From: Actinomycetes bacterium
GTDB lineage: Bacteria; Actinomycetota; Acidimicrobiia; Acidimicrobiales; Palsa-688
Length of the DNA: 13,989 bases
NCBI GenBank assembly: GCA_021798075.1
Contig: JAJZYO010000015.1
Coordinates: forward strand, 1-13,989
Direction: 5' to 3'
Position numbers and translations under genes: made by a program. Shown here piece by piece: positions 1 through 6,288 of the stretch. Position 1 is the stretch's first letter. Each line of letters starts with the position of its first letter. The notes under the pieces were generated by a model, which saw nothing but the letters and a program-made list of their open reading frames with translations, did not search any database and was not told the origin of the DNA.

Positions 1-1
1 C

Positions 2-322
2 CTCGGGGACGGCTCTGGCCCAAATGCTGCCGCCGTGCTCGGCGCCGCGGTCGCCAATTGCCTCTCTGCCAGCTTGCTTTTCTGCCTCCGCAAGGCCCGT
101 ATAGAGGTGAGGAGCCTCGGTGCGGACGTCGAGGTCACGTCGTCTCGCAACGAGCGCGGTCGCTTGCGTGTCAGCGGGGTGCGGGTGCAACTCCACCCCG
201 ACCTCGCCCCGGGGAACGAGGGCCGGGTCGGGCGCTGCCTCGAGCTGTTCGAGGACTTCTGCGTGGTCACCGAGGCGGTGCGGGGCGGCATCGAGGTCGA
301 TGTCACGGTGGGAATACCCTAG
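2..322 (+). CDS. OsmC/Ohr-family protein, 3' part only
   Basis: An open frame enters from the left edge and ends at TAG 320-322, so the N-terminal part lies outside the window. The visible ~106 residues match the C-terminal two thirds of the OsmC/Ohr fold. An early GPNAAAVLGAAVANCLSAS helix carries the first conserved cysteine. A later segment, LELFEDFCVVTEAVRGG, carries the second, followed by a final beta strand (IEVDVTV). OsmC/Ohr proteins use this cysteine pair to reduce organic hydroperoxides or handle thiol adducts in the cytoplasm. Which substrate applies cannot be told from this fragment. A GTG at 35 is an internal codon of the domain and not a credible start. The stop codon lies inside the palindromic operator of the downstream thioredoxin operon. 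The redox neighbourhood fits a thiol-peroxide role. Confidence 0.75.
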   Translation, partial: LGDGSGPNAAAVLGAAVANCLSASLLFCLRKARIEVRSLGADVEVTSSRNERGRLRVSGVRVQLHPDLAPGNEGRVGRCLELFEDFCVVTEAVRGGIEVDVTVGIP

Positions 323-332
323 GGGGTATAGT
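314..332 (+). promoter_or_regulatory. CsoR/CstR-like palindromic operator with overlapping -10, upstream of the thioredoxin operon
   Basis: Positions 314-329 read ATACCCTAGGGGGTAT: inverted arms ATACCC and GGGTAT around TAGG. The last three bases begin a possible -10 hexamer TATAGT (327-332); no convincing -35 is visible. The reverse complement of this site matches the site at 7970-7985 at 13 of 16 positions. GC-tract palindromes with TACCC/GGGTA arms are typical of CsoR-family repressors, whose CstR branch senses persulfides and controls rhodanese and persulfide dioxygenase genes. No CsoR-family gene is in this window, so the regulator is inferred. Confidence 0.6.
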
Positions 333-397
333 GGTTGGCTGTGGGTAGGTGCCACCGTGGCACCCACTCGCGACGGACTGACGGAGGTACGCACCAA

Positions 398-796
398 GTG
401 GCAACCCTGAAACTGGGCAAGGACAACTTCGAAGAGGTAATCCGGTCAAACGAGATCGTCCTCGTGGACTTCTGGGCCGCCTGGTGCGGCCCGTGCCGGT
501 ACTTCGCGCCGATCTTCGAGGCCTCCTCGGAGGAGCACCCCGACATGGTGTTCGCCAAGGTGGACACCGAAGCTGAGCGGGAACTGGCAGCGGCGTTCGG
601 GATCATGTCGATACCGACGCTCATGGTCTTCAGGGACCAGATCGCGCTCTACGCGCAGCCCGGGGCGCTGCCGGCGCCGGCCCTGGAGGACCTGATCACG
701 CAGGTGAAGGCGCTCGACATGGACGATGTGCGGCGGAAGGTCGCGGCCCAGGCCGAGGACGGCCACGGCGCCCGTGAGGAAGCGGGGGCGCGATGA
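398..796 (+). CDS. trxA: Thioredoxin
   Basis: A 132-residue cytoplasmic thioredoxin, a protein-disulfide reductase normally recharged by thioredoxin reductase. The active site WCGPC lies at residues 29-33 (Cys30 and Cys33) and the cis-proline is in the SIPT motif (Pro73). A ~25-residue charged, Ala-rich tail (from about residue 108) follows the domain and is not part of the core fold. I chose GTG 398 because GGAGG at 383-387 lies ten bases upstream and the protein then begins VATLKLGKDNF, as is usual for the family. An in-frame upstream start at 335 would add a non-homologous leader. The stop overlaps the glutaredoxin start (ATGA at 793-796), so translation is probably coupled. The palindromic operator lies about 70 bases upstream. 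Confidence 0.9.
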   Translation: MATLKLGKDNFEEVIRSNEIVLVDFWAAWCGPCRYFAPIFEASSEEHPDMVFAKVDTEAERELAAAFGIMSIPTLMVFRDQIALYAQPGALPAPALEDLITQVKALDMDDVRRKVAAQAEDGHGAREEAGAR

Positions 797-1047
797 GCGG
801 CACCCACCGGGTACTCGTGTTCACCACCCCGACGTGCCCTTGGTGCCAGCGCGCCAAGGCCTACTTGCGGAGCCGGAGCGTGCCTTTCAAGGAGGTCGAC
901 GTGACCCGCGACCAGCACGCGGCGCGCGACCTCGTCCGGCGGACCGGGCAGATGGGAGTGCCTGTCATCGAGATCGATGGCCACCCGGTGGTCGGCTTCG
1001 ACCAGCGCCAGGTCGACCGCCTGCTCGGCCTCGTGCCCGCGCGATGA
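793..1047 (+). CDS. Glutaredoxin-like (NrdH/YruB-type) thiol oxidoreductase
   Basis: An 84-residue single-domain glutaredoxin-fold protein. The N-terminal strand VLVFTTPTCPWC holds the CPWC redox motif (Cys15, Cys18). A central GVPVIEIDGHPVVGFD segment has the cis-proline and the Gly-Phe turn typical of glutaredoxin-like and NrdH redoxins. It should reduce disulfides or mixed disulfides in the cytoplasm. The electron donor (thioredoxin reductase, mycothiol or other) cannot be read from sequence. ATG 793 overlaps the thioredoxin stop, which fits a coupled operon. Its own stop at 1045-1047 overlaps an ATG (1044) in the groES frame, but that ATG is probably not the groES start. Confidence 0.85.
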   Translation: MSGTHRVLVFTTPTCPWCQRAKAYLRSRSVPFKEVDVTRDQHAARDLVRRTGQMGVPVIEIDGHPVVGFDQRQVDRLLGLVPAR

Positions 1048-1112
1048 CGGGACGGAAGAAAAGCCAGGAAGCAAATAACAACGTCACTGCGAAACGAGAG
1101 GAGCATATTTCT

Positions 1113-1400
1113 GTGAGCGAAAAGGTACGGCCCCTCGGCTCCCGGGTCTTGATCCGGGTGCTGGAGGAGGAAAGCGTGACTTCGAGCGGGCTCGTCATCC
1201 CCGACACTGCCAAGGAGAAGCCCCAGCGCGGTGAGGTCGTCGCCGTGGGCGACGACCTGGAGTCGATCAAGGTGACGCCCGGCGACACGGTGCTCTACCC
1301 CCGCTATTCGGGCACCGAGCTTCGCGTGGACGGCACGGACCACTTGATTATCGAAGCCAACGACCTGCTCGCCGTTTTCGAGTCCTCTGCCGCTGCCTAA
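1113..1400 (+). CDS. groES: GroES co-chaperonin (Hsp10), without adjacent groEL
   Basis: A 95-residue co-chaperonin, the usual family length. It has the N-terminal VRPLGSRVLIRV strand, the mobile-loop region SSGLVIPDTAKEKPQRGEV that contacts GroEL, the PGDTVLYPRYSGTEL core, and the C-terminal LIIEANDLLAVFE strand. I chose GTG 1113 because GAGAGGAG at 1096-1103 precedes it by nine bases and residue 1 then aligns with normal GroES. An in-frame ATG at 1044 would add 23 residues from an AT-richer stretch that looks intergenic. No groEL follows; a repeat array and a convergent repressor gene follow instead. The context suggests a chaperone module co-regulated with thiol redoxins, possibly a second groES copy. 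The TAA stop is part of a 13-bp tandem repeat array. Confidence 0.9.
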   Translation: MSEKVRPLGSRVLIRVLEEESVTSSGLVIPDTAKEKPQRGEVVAVGDDLESIKVTPGDTVLYPRYSGTELRVDGTDHLIIEANDLLAVFESSAAA

Positions 1401-1455
1401 TTACCCTGCCTAATTACCCTGCCTAATTACCCTGCCTAATTACCCTGCCTAATTA
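1394..1455 (+). repeat. 13-bp tandem array (4.8 copies) carrying a TAA in every unit, overlapping the groES stop
   Basis: The unit TGCCTAATTACCC occurs four times in full (1394-1445) plus ten bases (1446-1455), with no mismatch. The groES stop TAA (1398-1400) is inside the first unit. Later TAA triplets start at 1411, 1424, 1437 and 1450. Because 13 is not a multiple of three, they cover all three plus-strand frames. TAATTA is its own reverse complement, so the array also presents TAA in all three minus-strand frames to any read-through from the convergent dtxR-family gene. Confidence 0.97.
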
Positions 1456-1506
1456 GCGGTAGGGGCGTCGTCGCCACCGCCAAACCGTCGTAGGCCTTGC
1501 CGCCCT

Positions 1507-1528
1507 GCCAGGCCCGAAAGGACCTGGC
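1507..1528. terminator. Possible bidirectional hairpin between groES and the repressor gene
   Basis: GCCAGG (1507-1512) pairs with CCTGGC (1523-1528). Inside, a C/A mismatch is followed by two more G-C pairs closing a GAAA loop at 1516-1519. The site sits between two convergent genes, as expected for a shared terminator. No T tract follows on either strand, so intrinsic termination is uncertain. Confidence 0.35.
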
Positions 1529-1546
1529 CCGCAGGGGCGCCCTGGG

Positions 1547-2233
1547 TCAGTGCGTTGGCTCGGCGCGTGGCGAGGCGTCGCTCACGTACAGCTGGGCGGC
1601 GAGCGCCGGGGTGACCGCCATGGCGATACCGTTGACAGCGAGCGTGAGGGCCCCGTCGGGGGCGCGGTCCTTCAACTCTCCGCACGTGCCTGGGCGGAAG
1701 CCGTGGGCGTCGAGGTACATGAGCGTGCCGAAGTCGAGCTCGACCGTCTCGGTGAGCCTCTCGAGGCGGACCTGGTCACCGGGCTCCGCGTGGGAGAGCG
1801 GTCGCGTCGGTGGGGGAACGGCCCCCGACCCGGGTATCGGGTTGCCGTGCGCGCACGTGGCGGGGTTGCCGAGGAGGGCGACTATGTAGCCCTCGGCCTC
1901 GTCGGATATGACGTGCTCCCAGAGATCCGCCTCCTGGTGGACCTTGGGCCAGGGCAGCCCGATCACGTCGGCGAGGAGGCGCTCGGCCAAGCGGTGCTTG
2001 CGCACCACTCCCTCGGCCAGCTGGTGGCCCTTCTCCGAGAGGCGCAGCTCGCGCTCGTCGGCCTCGAAGTAACCCTCGGCCACGAGCCGGCGGACCATCA
2101 CGGTCACGGTCGGCCCCGAGTAGCCGAGCCGCTCCGCGATGCGTGCCCGCAACACGGGTATGCCCTCCTCCTCGAGCTCGTAGGCCACCTTCAGGTAGTG
2201 CTCGAGCGGCGGGTGGAAGCCCTGGTGGTGCAC
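1547..2233 (-). CDS. DtxR/IdeR-family metal-dependent transcriptional repressor
   Basis: A 228-residue metalloregulator. The N-terminal winged helix-turn-helix spans roughly residues 10-70, with ARIAERLGYSGPTVTVMVRRL as the DNA-reading helices. The dimerisation and metal-binding domain follows (RKHRLAERLL, then EADLWEHVISDEAE). The CAHGNPIPG signature is at 127-135 and an FeoA/SH3-like domain at about 150-217. Expected ligands H80, E84 and H99 (site 1) and E106 and H107 (site 2) are present. The second-site Met10 and Cys102 of DtxR are replaced by His12 and Asp103, so metal preference could differ. I chose GTG 2233 because it precedes the conserved LEHYLKVAYELEEEG helix; only a weak ribosome-binding site is visible. 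It diverges from a ferric iron transporter across an iron box, which fits iron-dependent control of both. Confidence 0.9.
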   Translation of the reverse strand: MHHQGFHPPLEHYLKVAYELEEEGIPVLRARIAERLGYSGPTVTVMVRRLVAEGYFEADERELRLSEKGHQLAEGVVRKHRLAERLLADVIGLPWPKVHQEADLWEHVISDEAEGYIVALLGNPATCAHGNPIPGSGAVPPPTRPLSHAEPGDQVRLERLTETVELDFGTLMYLDAHGFRPGTCGELKDRAPDGALTLAVNGIAMAVTPALAAQLYVSDASPRAEPTH

Positions 2234-2273
2234 CTTCCCAAGGCTACCGTGGCCCCTGCCGCAGCCGGCTGAG

Positions 2274-2292
2274 TTAGCTTAGACTAACCTCA
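2274..2292 (+). promoter_or_regulatory. DtxR/IdeR iron box in the divergent promoter region
   Basis: TTAGCTTAGACTAACCTCA matches the IdeR/DtxR box consensus TTAGGTTAGGCTAACCTAA, as I remember it, at 16 of 19 positions. It is centred between the divergent repressor (start 2233) and the transporter operon (start 2334). A possible -10 (TAGACT, 2280-2285) lies inside it, so binding of the metal-loaded repressor would block transcription of iron uptake and probably the repressor gene itself. Confidence 0.8.
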
Positions 2293-2333
2293 TCTAGTGG
2301 AGCTGGACAGCCGGCAGAGATGAAGGAGGCACC

Positions 2334-3368
2334 GTGGGCTTCAGGCGGCGACACCGTTGGCTGGCACGGGCCGGCGCGGTACTGCTCGCGTGCGGGTCGT
2401 TGGTCGCCGTCGGCGGAGCAGGGGCGAGCGCGAGCACCGAGACCATCACCCTCTACAACGGCCAGCACCCCGAGCTCGCTCTCGCGATCGTGAAGGCGTT
2501 CGAGAAAAAGACGGGGATCGACGTGCGGGTGCGCACCGACGACGGCGTCGTCCTGGCGGACCAGATCCTGGAGGAGGGCAAGAGGTCGCCGGCGGATGTC
2601 TACCTGACGGAGAACTCGCCCGAGCTGATGCTGCTCACCGAGCACCACCTCCTGGCCAAGTTGCCTGCCAAGGTCCTCCGCCAGGTCCCGTCGCGCTACG
2701 ACTCGCCGACGGGCAACTGGGTCGGTGTCGCCCTCCGGGTGGGCGCGCTGGCTTACAACCCCAAGCTGGTGGCTCCCTCGGCGCTACCCTCGCACCTGCT
2801 CGACCTCGCCACACCTCGCTGGAAGGGCAAGCTGGCCATCGCCCCGACCGACTCGGACTTCCTGCCCCTGGTGGGGGCGGTCCTGGCCACCCACGGCGAG
2901 AGGGCAGCCCTCGGGTGGCTGAAGGGGCTCCGGGCCAACTCGGCGCTCTACGGCGACGACGAGTCCGTGGTAGCCACGGTCAACCGCGGCCAGAGGGCCG
3001 TGGGCATCATCAACCAGTACTACTGGTACCGCCTGCGGGTGGAGGTCGGCGCCCGCAACATGCACAGCAAGCTGTACTTCTTCCCGGGCCATGACATCGG
3101 CGGGCTCGAGAACATCTCGGGTGCGGCAGTCCTCGCCTCCTCCCGCCACAAGGCAGCGGCAGACAGGTTCGTGGCGTTCCTCGTCTCGGCCGAGGCCGAG
3201 CGCATCTTGGCCGGGGGCTACGACTTCGAGTACCCGGCCCGCCCGGGCGTACCGCCCAACCCGGCCCTCCCCCCGCTCTCCCGGGTGAAGCCGGCGGTCG
3301 TGTCGGTGGTGAAACTAGGCAACGACCTCCCGGCGGCGTCCCTGCTCCAGCAGGCGGGCCTCACTTGA
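2334..3368 (+). CDS. fbpA: Ferric iron ABC transporter, substrate-binding protein (FbpA/FutA type)
   Basis: A 344-residue exported binding protein that captures ferric iron outside the membrane and delivers it to the permease. An N-terminal signal peptide (RRRHRWLARAG, then a hydrophobic stretch) probably ends near ASA-S at residue 34. A cysteine at residue 20 (LLAC) is a weak lipobox candidate. Residues lining up with FbpA iron ligands are visible: His45 in YNGQH, Glu93 in YLTE, and the Tyr229-Tyr230 pair in NQYYWY. GTG 2334 follows AAGGAGG at 2323-2329 with short spacing. It is the first gene of a three-gene operon (permease 7 bases downstream) behind an iron box. The tyrosine pair argues for iron rather than thiamine or spermidine. 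Confidence 0.9.
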   Translation: MGFRRRHRWLARAGAVLLACGSLVAVGGAGASASTETITLYNGQHPELALAIVKAFEKKTGIDVRVRTDDGVVLADQILEEGKRSPADVYLTENSPELMLLTEHHLLAKLPAKVLRQVPSRYDSPTGNWVGVALRVGALAYNPKLVAPSALPSHLLDLATPRWKGKLAIAPTDSDFLPLVGAVLATHGERAALGWLKGLRANSALYGDDESVVATVNRGQRAVGIINQYYWYRLRVEVGARNMHSKLYFFPGHDIGGLENISGAAVLASSRHKAAADRFVAFLVSAEAERILAGGYDFEYPARPGVPPNPALPPLSRVKPAVVSVVKLGNDLPAASLLQQAGLT

Positions 3369-3375
3369 GCGAGCC

Positions 3376-4977
3376 ATGACCGCCACTGCGCTGGCCGGTT
3401 GGTTGCACGGGCGCCGGCGCCGGCTCCCCTTGGTGCTGGCGGCGACGAGCGTCGTCGTCGTAGCGTTGCTGCTGGCCCCCCTCGGGTTGGTCTTGGCCCA
3501 GGCGGGCCAGTCGGGGTGGGCAACGGTATGGTCGACGCTCGACCGCCCGTTTGTCGCTACCCTGCTTTGGAACACGGTCCGCCTCGCCCTCGCCGTCACC
3601 GCGCTCGCCGCCTTGGTCGGCACGGTCACCGCATGGCTCACCGAACGCACGGCGTTAGCGGCGCGCCGGGCGTGGGCGGTGCTGCTCGTGCTCCCCGTCG
3701 TCATGCCGGACTTCGTGCTGGCGTGGACGTGGTCTTCGATGTTCCCGGGGATCCACGGTTACTGGGGGGCGGTCCTCGTGATGACGCTCCACCTCTACCC
3801 GCTCGTCTACCTGCCCATGGCGGCCGCCTTCAGGGTGGCAGACCCGGGTCAGGAAGAAATGGCACGCGCTCTCGGGTTGTCCAGGTTGCAAGCCTGGTGG
3901 AAGGTGAGCGTGCGCCAAGCGCGCTCCACCCTCCTAGGTGGCAGCTTGCTCGTGTGCCTCGCGCTCCTTGCTTACTACGGAGCTTTCGAGGACCTGCGTT
4001 ACCAAACCTTCACGACTGCGATCTTCGGTGAACTGGAGACCCAGTTCGACCCCGGCGTCGCCTCCTCGCTCTCGCTCGTGCTGGTCGCCCTCTCGGTCCT
4101 CGTGCTCGGAGCAGAGGCTGGTTTCAGGGAACGAGGCAAGCTGCAGCGCAGCGGCCCCATGGCCGAGCGTGCCCAGAGGCCGTTGCCCCTCGGGCGGGCG
4201 AAGGTGCCGGCTCTCGCCGCCGTCGCCCTGGTGGCGGTGCCGGCTACCGGGTTCCCAGTTTTCGTGGTGGCCTACTGGATGTTGGCCGGGGGCTCTTCGA
4301 CCCTTCCTACGGCCGTGTCGCTCGGGGCTGCGACGGCGTACACGGCCGTCTACAGCGCCCTCGGTGCCGCTCTCGCGACCGCCCTCGCCCTCCCCGTGTC
4401 CTTGTTGGCCGCCCGCCACCAGCGGAAATGGTCGGGCGCGCTCGAGCGGGCCACGTTTATCACCCAAGCCGTGCCCGGCATCGTGGTCGCGCTCGCTCTC
4501 GTGTACTTGGCCAGCCATTTCCTCGGTTTCCTGTACCAGAGCCCGGAACTGCTGGTATTTGCTTACGCCGTCATGTTCTTCCCGCTCGGCCTCGTGGCGA
4601 TGGCGGCATCGGTGGCGCGCGCCTCGCCTCGCCTCGAAGAGGTCGGTCGGTCGCTCGGGCAGGGCCCCATGGCCGTGCGCCTCAGGGTGACCCTGCCCCT
4701 GGTGGCCCCCGGCCTTGTCGCAGCCTTTTGTTTCGTGTTCCTGTCGGCCGCGACGGAGCTCACCGCCACGTTGTTGCTCGTGCCGACGGGGGCAGGGACG
4801 CTCGCCACCCAGTTTTGGGCAGACGCGGAACAAGGCGTTGCCTTCGGCTCCGCGGCCCCTTACGCGGCCATGATGATGCTCCTGTCGGCGGCGCCCGCCT
4901 ACCTCCTCGGGCGGTGGTTCGACCGGGGCTACCGCAGTTCCAGGGGCAGCAGGCCGGCGTTCGAGGTGGTCGCTTGA
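3376..4977 (+). CDS. fbpB: Ferric iron ABC transporter, fused two-half permease (FbpB/SfuB type)
   Basis: A 533-residue integral membrane protein with about twelve hydrophobic segments arranged as two homologous halves. This is the FbpB/SfuB organisation, in which a single polypeptide forms the whole channel. Each half has an EAA loop that docks the ATPase: EEMARALGLSRLQAWWKV at 160-177 and EEVGRSLGQGPMAVRLRV at 421-438. ATG 3376 lies eight bases after the fbpA stop with only a weak ribosome-binding site, so it may depend on coupling. The TGA at 4975-4977 overlaps the TTG start of the ATPase. Iron as cargo rests mainly on the neighbouring binding protein and iron box. Confidence 0.9.
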   Translation: MTATALAGWLHGRRRRLPLVLAATSVVVVALLLAPLGLVLAQAGQSGWATVWSTLDRPFVATLLWNTVRLALAVTALAALVGTVTAWLTERTALAARRAWAVLLVLPVVMPDFVLAWTWSSMFPGIHGYWGAVLVMTLHLYPLVYLPMAAAFRVADPGQEEMARALGLSRLQAWWKVSVRQARSTLLGGSLLVCLALLAYYGAFEDLRYQTFTTAIFGELETQFDPGVASSLSLVLVALSVLVLGAEAGFRERGKLQRSGPMAERAQRPLPLGRAKVPALAAVALVAVPATGFPVFVVAYWMLAGGSSTLPTAVSLGAATAYTAVYSALGAALATALALPVSLLAARHQRKWSGALERATFITQAVPGIVVALALVYLASHFLGFLYQSPELLVFAYAVMFFPLGLVAMAASVARASPRLEEVGRSLGQGPMAVRLRVTLPLVAPGLVAAFCFVFLSAATELTATLLLVPTGAGTLATQFWADAEQGVAFGSAAPYAAMMMLLSAAPAYLLGRWFDRGYRSSRGSRPAFEVVA

Positions 4978-6041
4978 GCGCCGTGGTTTGCCGGGGGGTC
5001 TCCAAGTCCTTCGGCGGCCAGCGGGTGCTCGACGGGCTCGAACTCGAGGTCCCGGAGGGTTCGGTCGTGACGGTGCTGGGGCGGTCGGGGAGCGGCAAGA
5101 CCACATTGCTGCGCGTGATCGCCGGCTTCGAGCGCCCCGACGCCGGCGCGGTCGAGATCGGCGGGGAAGTCGTGGACTCGGCCCGCCGGTTCACTCCCCC
5201 CGAGAAGCGCCGGGTCGGCTACGTGGCCCAAGAGGGCAGCCTTTTCCCCCACTTGACCGTGGCCCAAAACGTGGCGTTCGGGCTGTCCCGGGCCCAGCGC
5301 GCCGGCGGGAGGTCGGAGGAGCTGCTGCGGATGGTCGGCTTGGAGGGCCTGGGCAAACGTTATCCCCACCAGCTTTCGGGTGGCCAGCAGCAGCGGGTGG
5401 CGCTCGCGCGCGCGCTCGCCCCCCACCCGCGCCTCGTGCTGCTCGACGAACCGTTTTCTTCTCTGGACGCCGGGCTTCGTTCGTCGCTTCGTTCGGAGGT
5501 GATGGCGCTCTTGCGCGCCCAGCGCGCCACGACGGTCTTCGTCACCCACGACCAAGAGGAGGCCCTCTCGGTCTCGGACCTGGTGGGGGTCATGGATTCG
5601 GGCCGGATCCGCCAGTTCGGCTCTCCTTTCGCCCTCTACGACCGTCCTGTCGACCCGTCGGTCGCAGAGTTCCTCGGAGAAGCCAACATCCTGGCGGGTA
5701 TCGCGGGGCAGGGCTCGGTCGAGACGCCGCTCGGGACGCTTCGCCTGGCTGGTGACATCGGTTCTCTCGGAGGTCCGGTCCGGGCCCTCGTACGTCCCGA
5801 GCAGATCTCCCTCCGGGCGCTCGGGGACGGGCGTGCCCCGCCGAGCGGCGCCACGGGGACGGTTGTCCATCGGGAGTTCTACGGTCACGACTGTGTTTTG
5901 CTGGTCAGGATCTCCGGCTTCGGGCACCCGTTGCGCGCCCGCTGCCCGGGTCGGCCCCCCGCCCAAGTAGGCGACCCGGTCGCCATGGTTGTGCGGGGCG
6001 AAGTGGTGGCCTGGCCCGCCCCGATTGAGCGTGGCCAGTGA
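4974..6041 (+). CDS. fbpC: Ferric iron ABC transporter, ATP-binding protein (FbpC type)
   Basis: A 355-residue ABC ATPase that powers ferric iron import from the cytoplasmic face. It has Walker A GRSGSGKTT (36-44), Q-loop VAQEGSLFPHLTV, signature LSGGQQQRV (134-142), Walker B LVLLDEP (154-160) and the H-loop THD at 191-193. A C-terminal TOBE-type regulatory region follows from about residue 240. I chose TTG 4974 because GAGG (4963-4966) is seven bases upstream and the start overlaps the fbpB stop. GTG 4983 is an alternative that loses three residues. The same frame is open far upstream within fbpB, but that part is not homologous. The TGA stop is part of the first unit of a twelve-unit 13-bp repeat array. 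Confidence 0.92.
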   Translation: MSAVVCRGVSKSFGGQRVLDGLELEVPEGSVVTVLGRSGSGKTTLLRVIAGFERPDAGAVEIGGEVVDSARRFTPPEKRRVGYVAQEGSLFPHLTVAQNVAFGLSRAQRAGGRSEELLRMVGLEGLGKRYPHQLSGGQQQRVALARALAPHPRLVLLDEPFSSLDAGLRSSLRSEVMALLRAQRATTVFVTHDQEEALSVSDLVGVMDSGRIRQFGSPFALYDRPVDPSVAEFLGEANILAGIAGQGSVETPLGTLRLAGDIGSLGGPVRALVRPEQISLRALGDGRAPPSGATGTVVHREFYGHDCVLLVRISGFGHPLRARCPGRPPAQVGDPVAMVVRGEVVAWPAPIERGQ

Positions 6042-6184
6042 GCGCGGTCAGTGAGCGCGGCCAGTAGGCGGGCCCAGTAGGCGGGCCCAGTAGGCGGGCC
6101 CAGTAGGCGGGCCCAGTAGGCGGGCCCAGTAGGCGGGCCCAGTAGGCGGGCCCAGTAGGCGGGCCCAGTAGGCGGGCCCAGTAG
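6029..6184 (+). repeat. 13-bp tandem array, 12 units, each ending in a stop codon, starting on the fbpC stop
   Basis: Twelve consecutive 13-mers. Unit 1 (6029-6041) is GCGTGGCCAGTGA and contains the fbpC stop. Unit 2 is GCGCGGTCAGTGA and unit 3 is GCGCGGCCAGTAG. Units 4-12 (6068-6184) are identical, GCGGGCCCAGTAG. Stops therefore begin at 6039, 6052, 6065 and every 13 bases to 6182, cycling through all three frames four times. Divergence is greatest at the gene-proximal end, as if expansion happened distally. The minus strand has no stop in any unit, which creates long artefactual minus-strand open frames. Confidence 0.97.
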
Positions 6185-6288
6185 AAATCCTCGGCAGCAA
6201 GTGCCCAAGGGCCCTATTGGGGGTGGCGGCGACCGCCGTAGGGTCGCTGTTTGGCGGGCCGAAGGTGCCGCCCTGGTGAGGCAAGGAG
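6185..6288. other. Intergenic stretch with two small hairpins
   Basis: Between the repeat array and the next gene, CCCAA (6204-6208) can pair with TTGGG (6217-6221), and GGCGG (6225-6229) with CCGCC (6233-6237). Neither is followed by a T tract. AAGGAGG at 6283-6289 is a strong ribosome-binding site for the next gene. I see no clear promoter or other feature. Confidence 0.4.

Noticed and set aside
335..397. Upstream start for thioredoxin
   Set aside because: The extra 21 residues are not thioredoxin-like, and GTG 398 has a suitable ribosome-binding site.
726..1112. Long N-terminal extension of GroES in the same frame
   Set aside because: It runs under the thioredoxin and glutaredoxin genes, and a good ribosome-binding site precedes GTG 1113, which gives the normal GroES length.
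4428..4973. N-terminal extension of the ABC ATPase in the same frame
   Set aside because: It lies inside the permease gene in another frame and does not resemble any ATPase domain. TTG 4974 with its ribosome-binding site gives the normal length.
3934..5106. 390-residue minus-strand open frame opposite the permease
   Set aside because: It is a GC-rich shadow of fbpB and fbpC with low-complexity charged composition and no recognisable domain.
6029..6184. CRISPR array
   Set aside because: Units are directly adjacent 13-mers with no spacers, and no cas gene is nearby.
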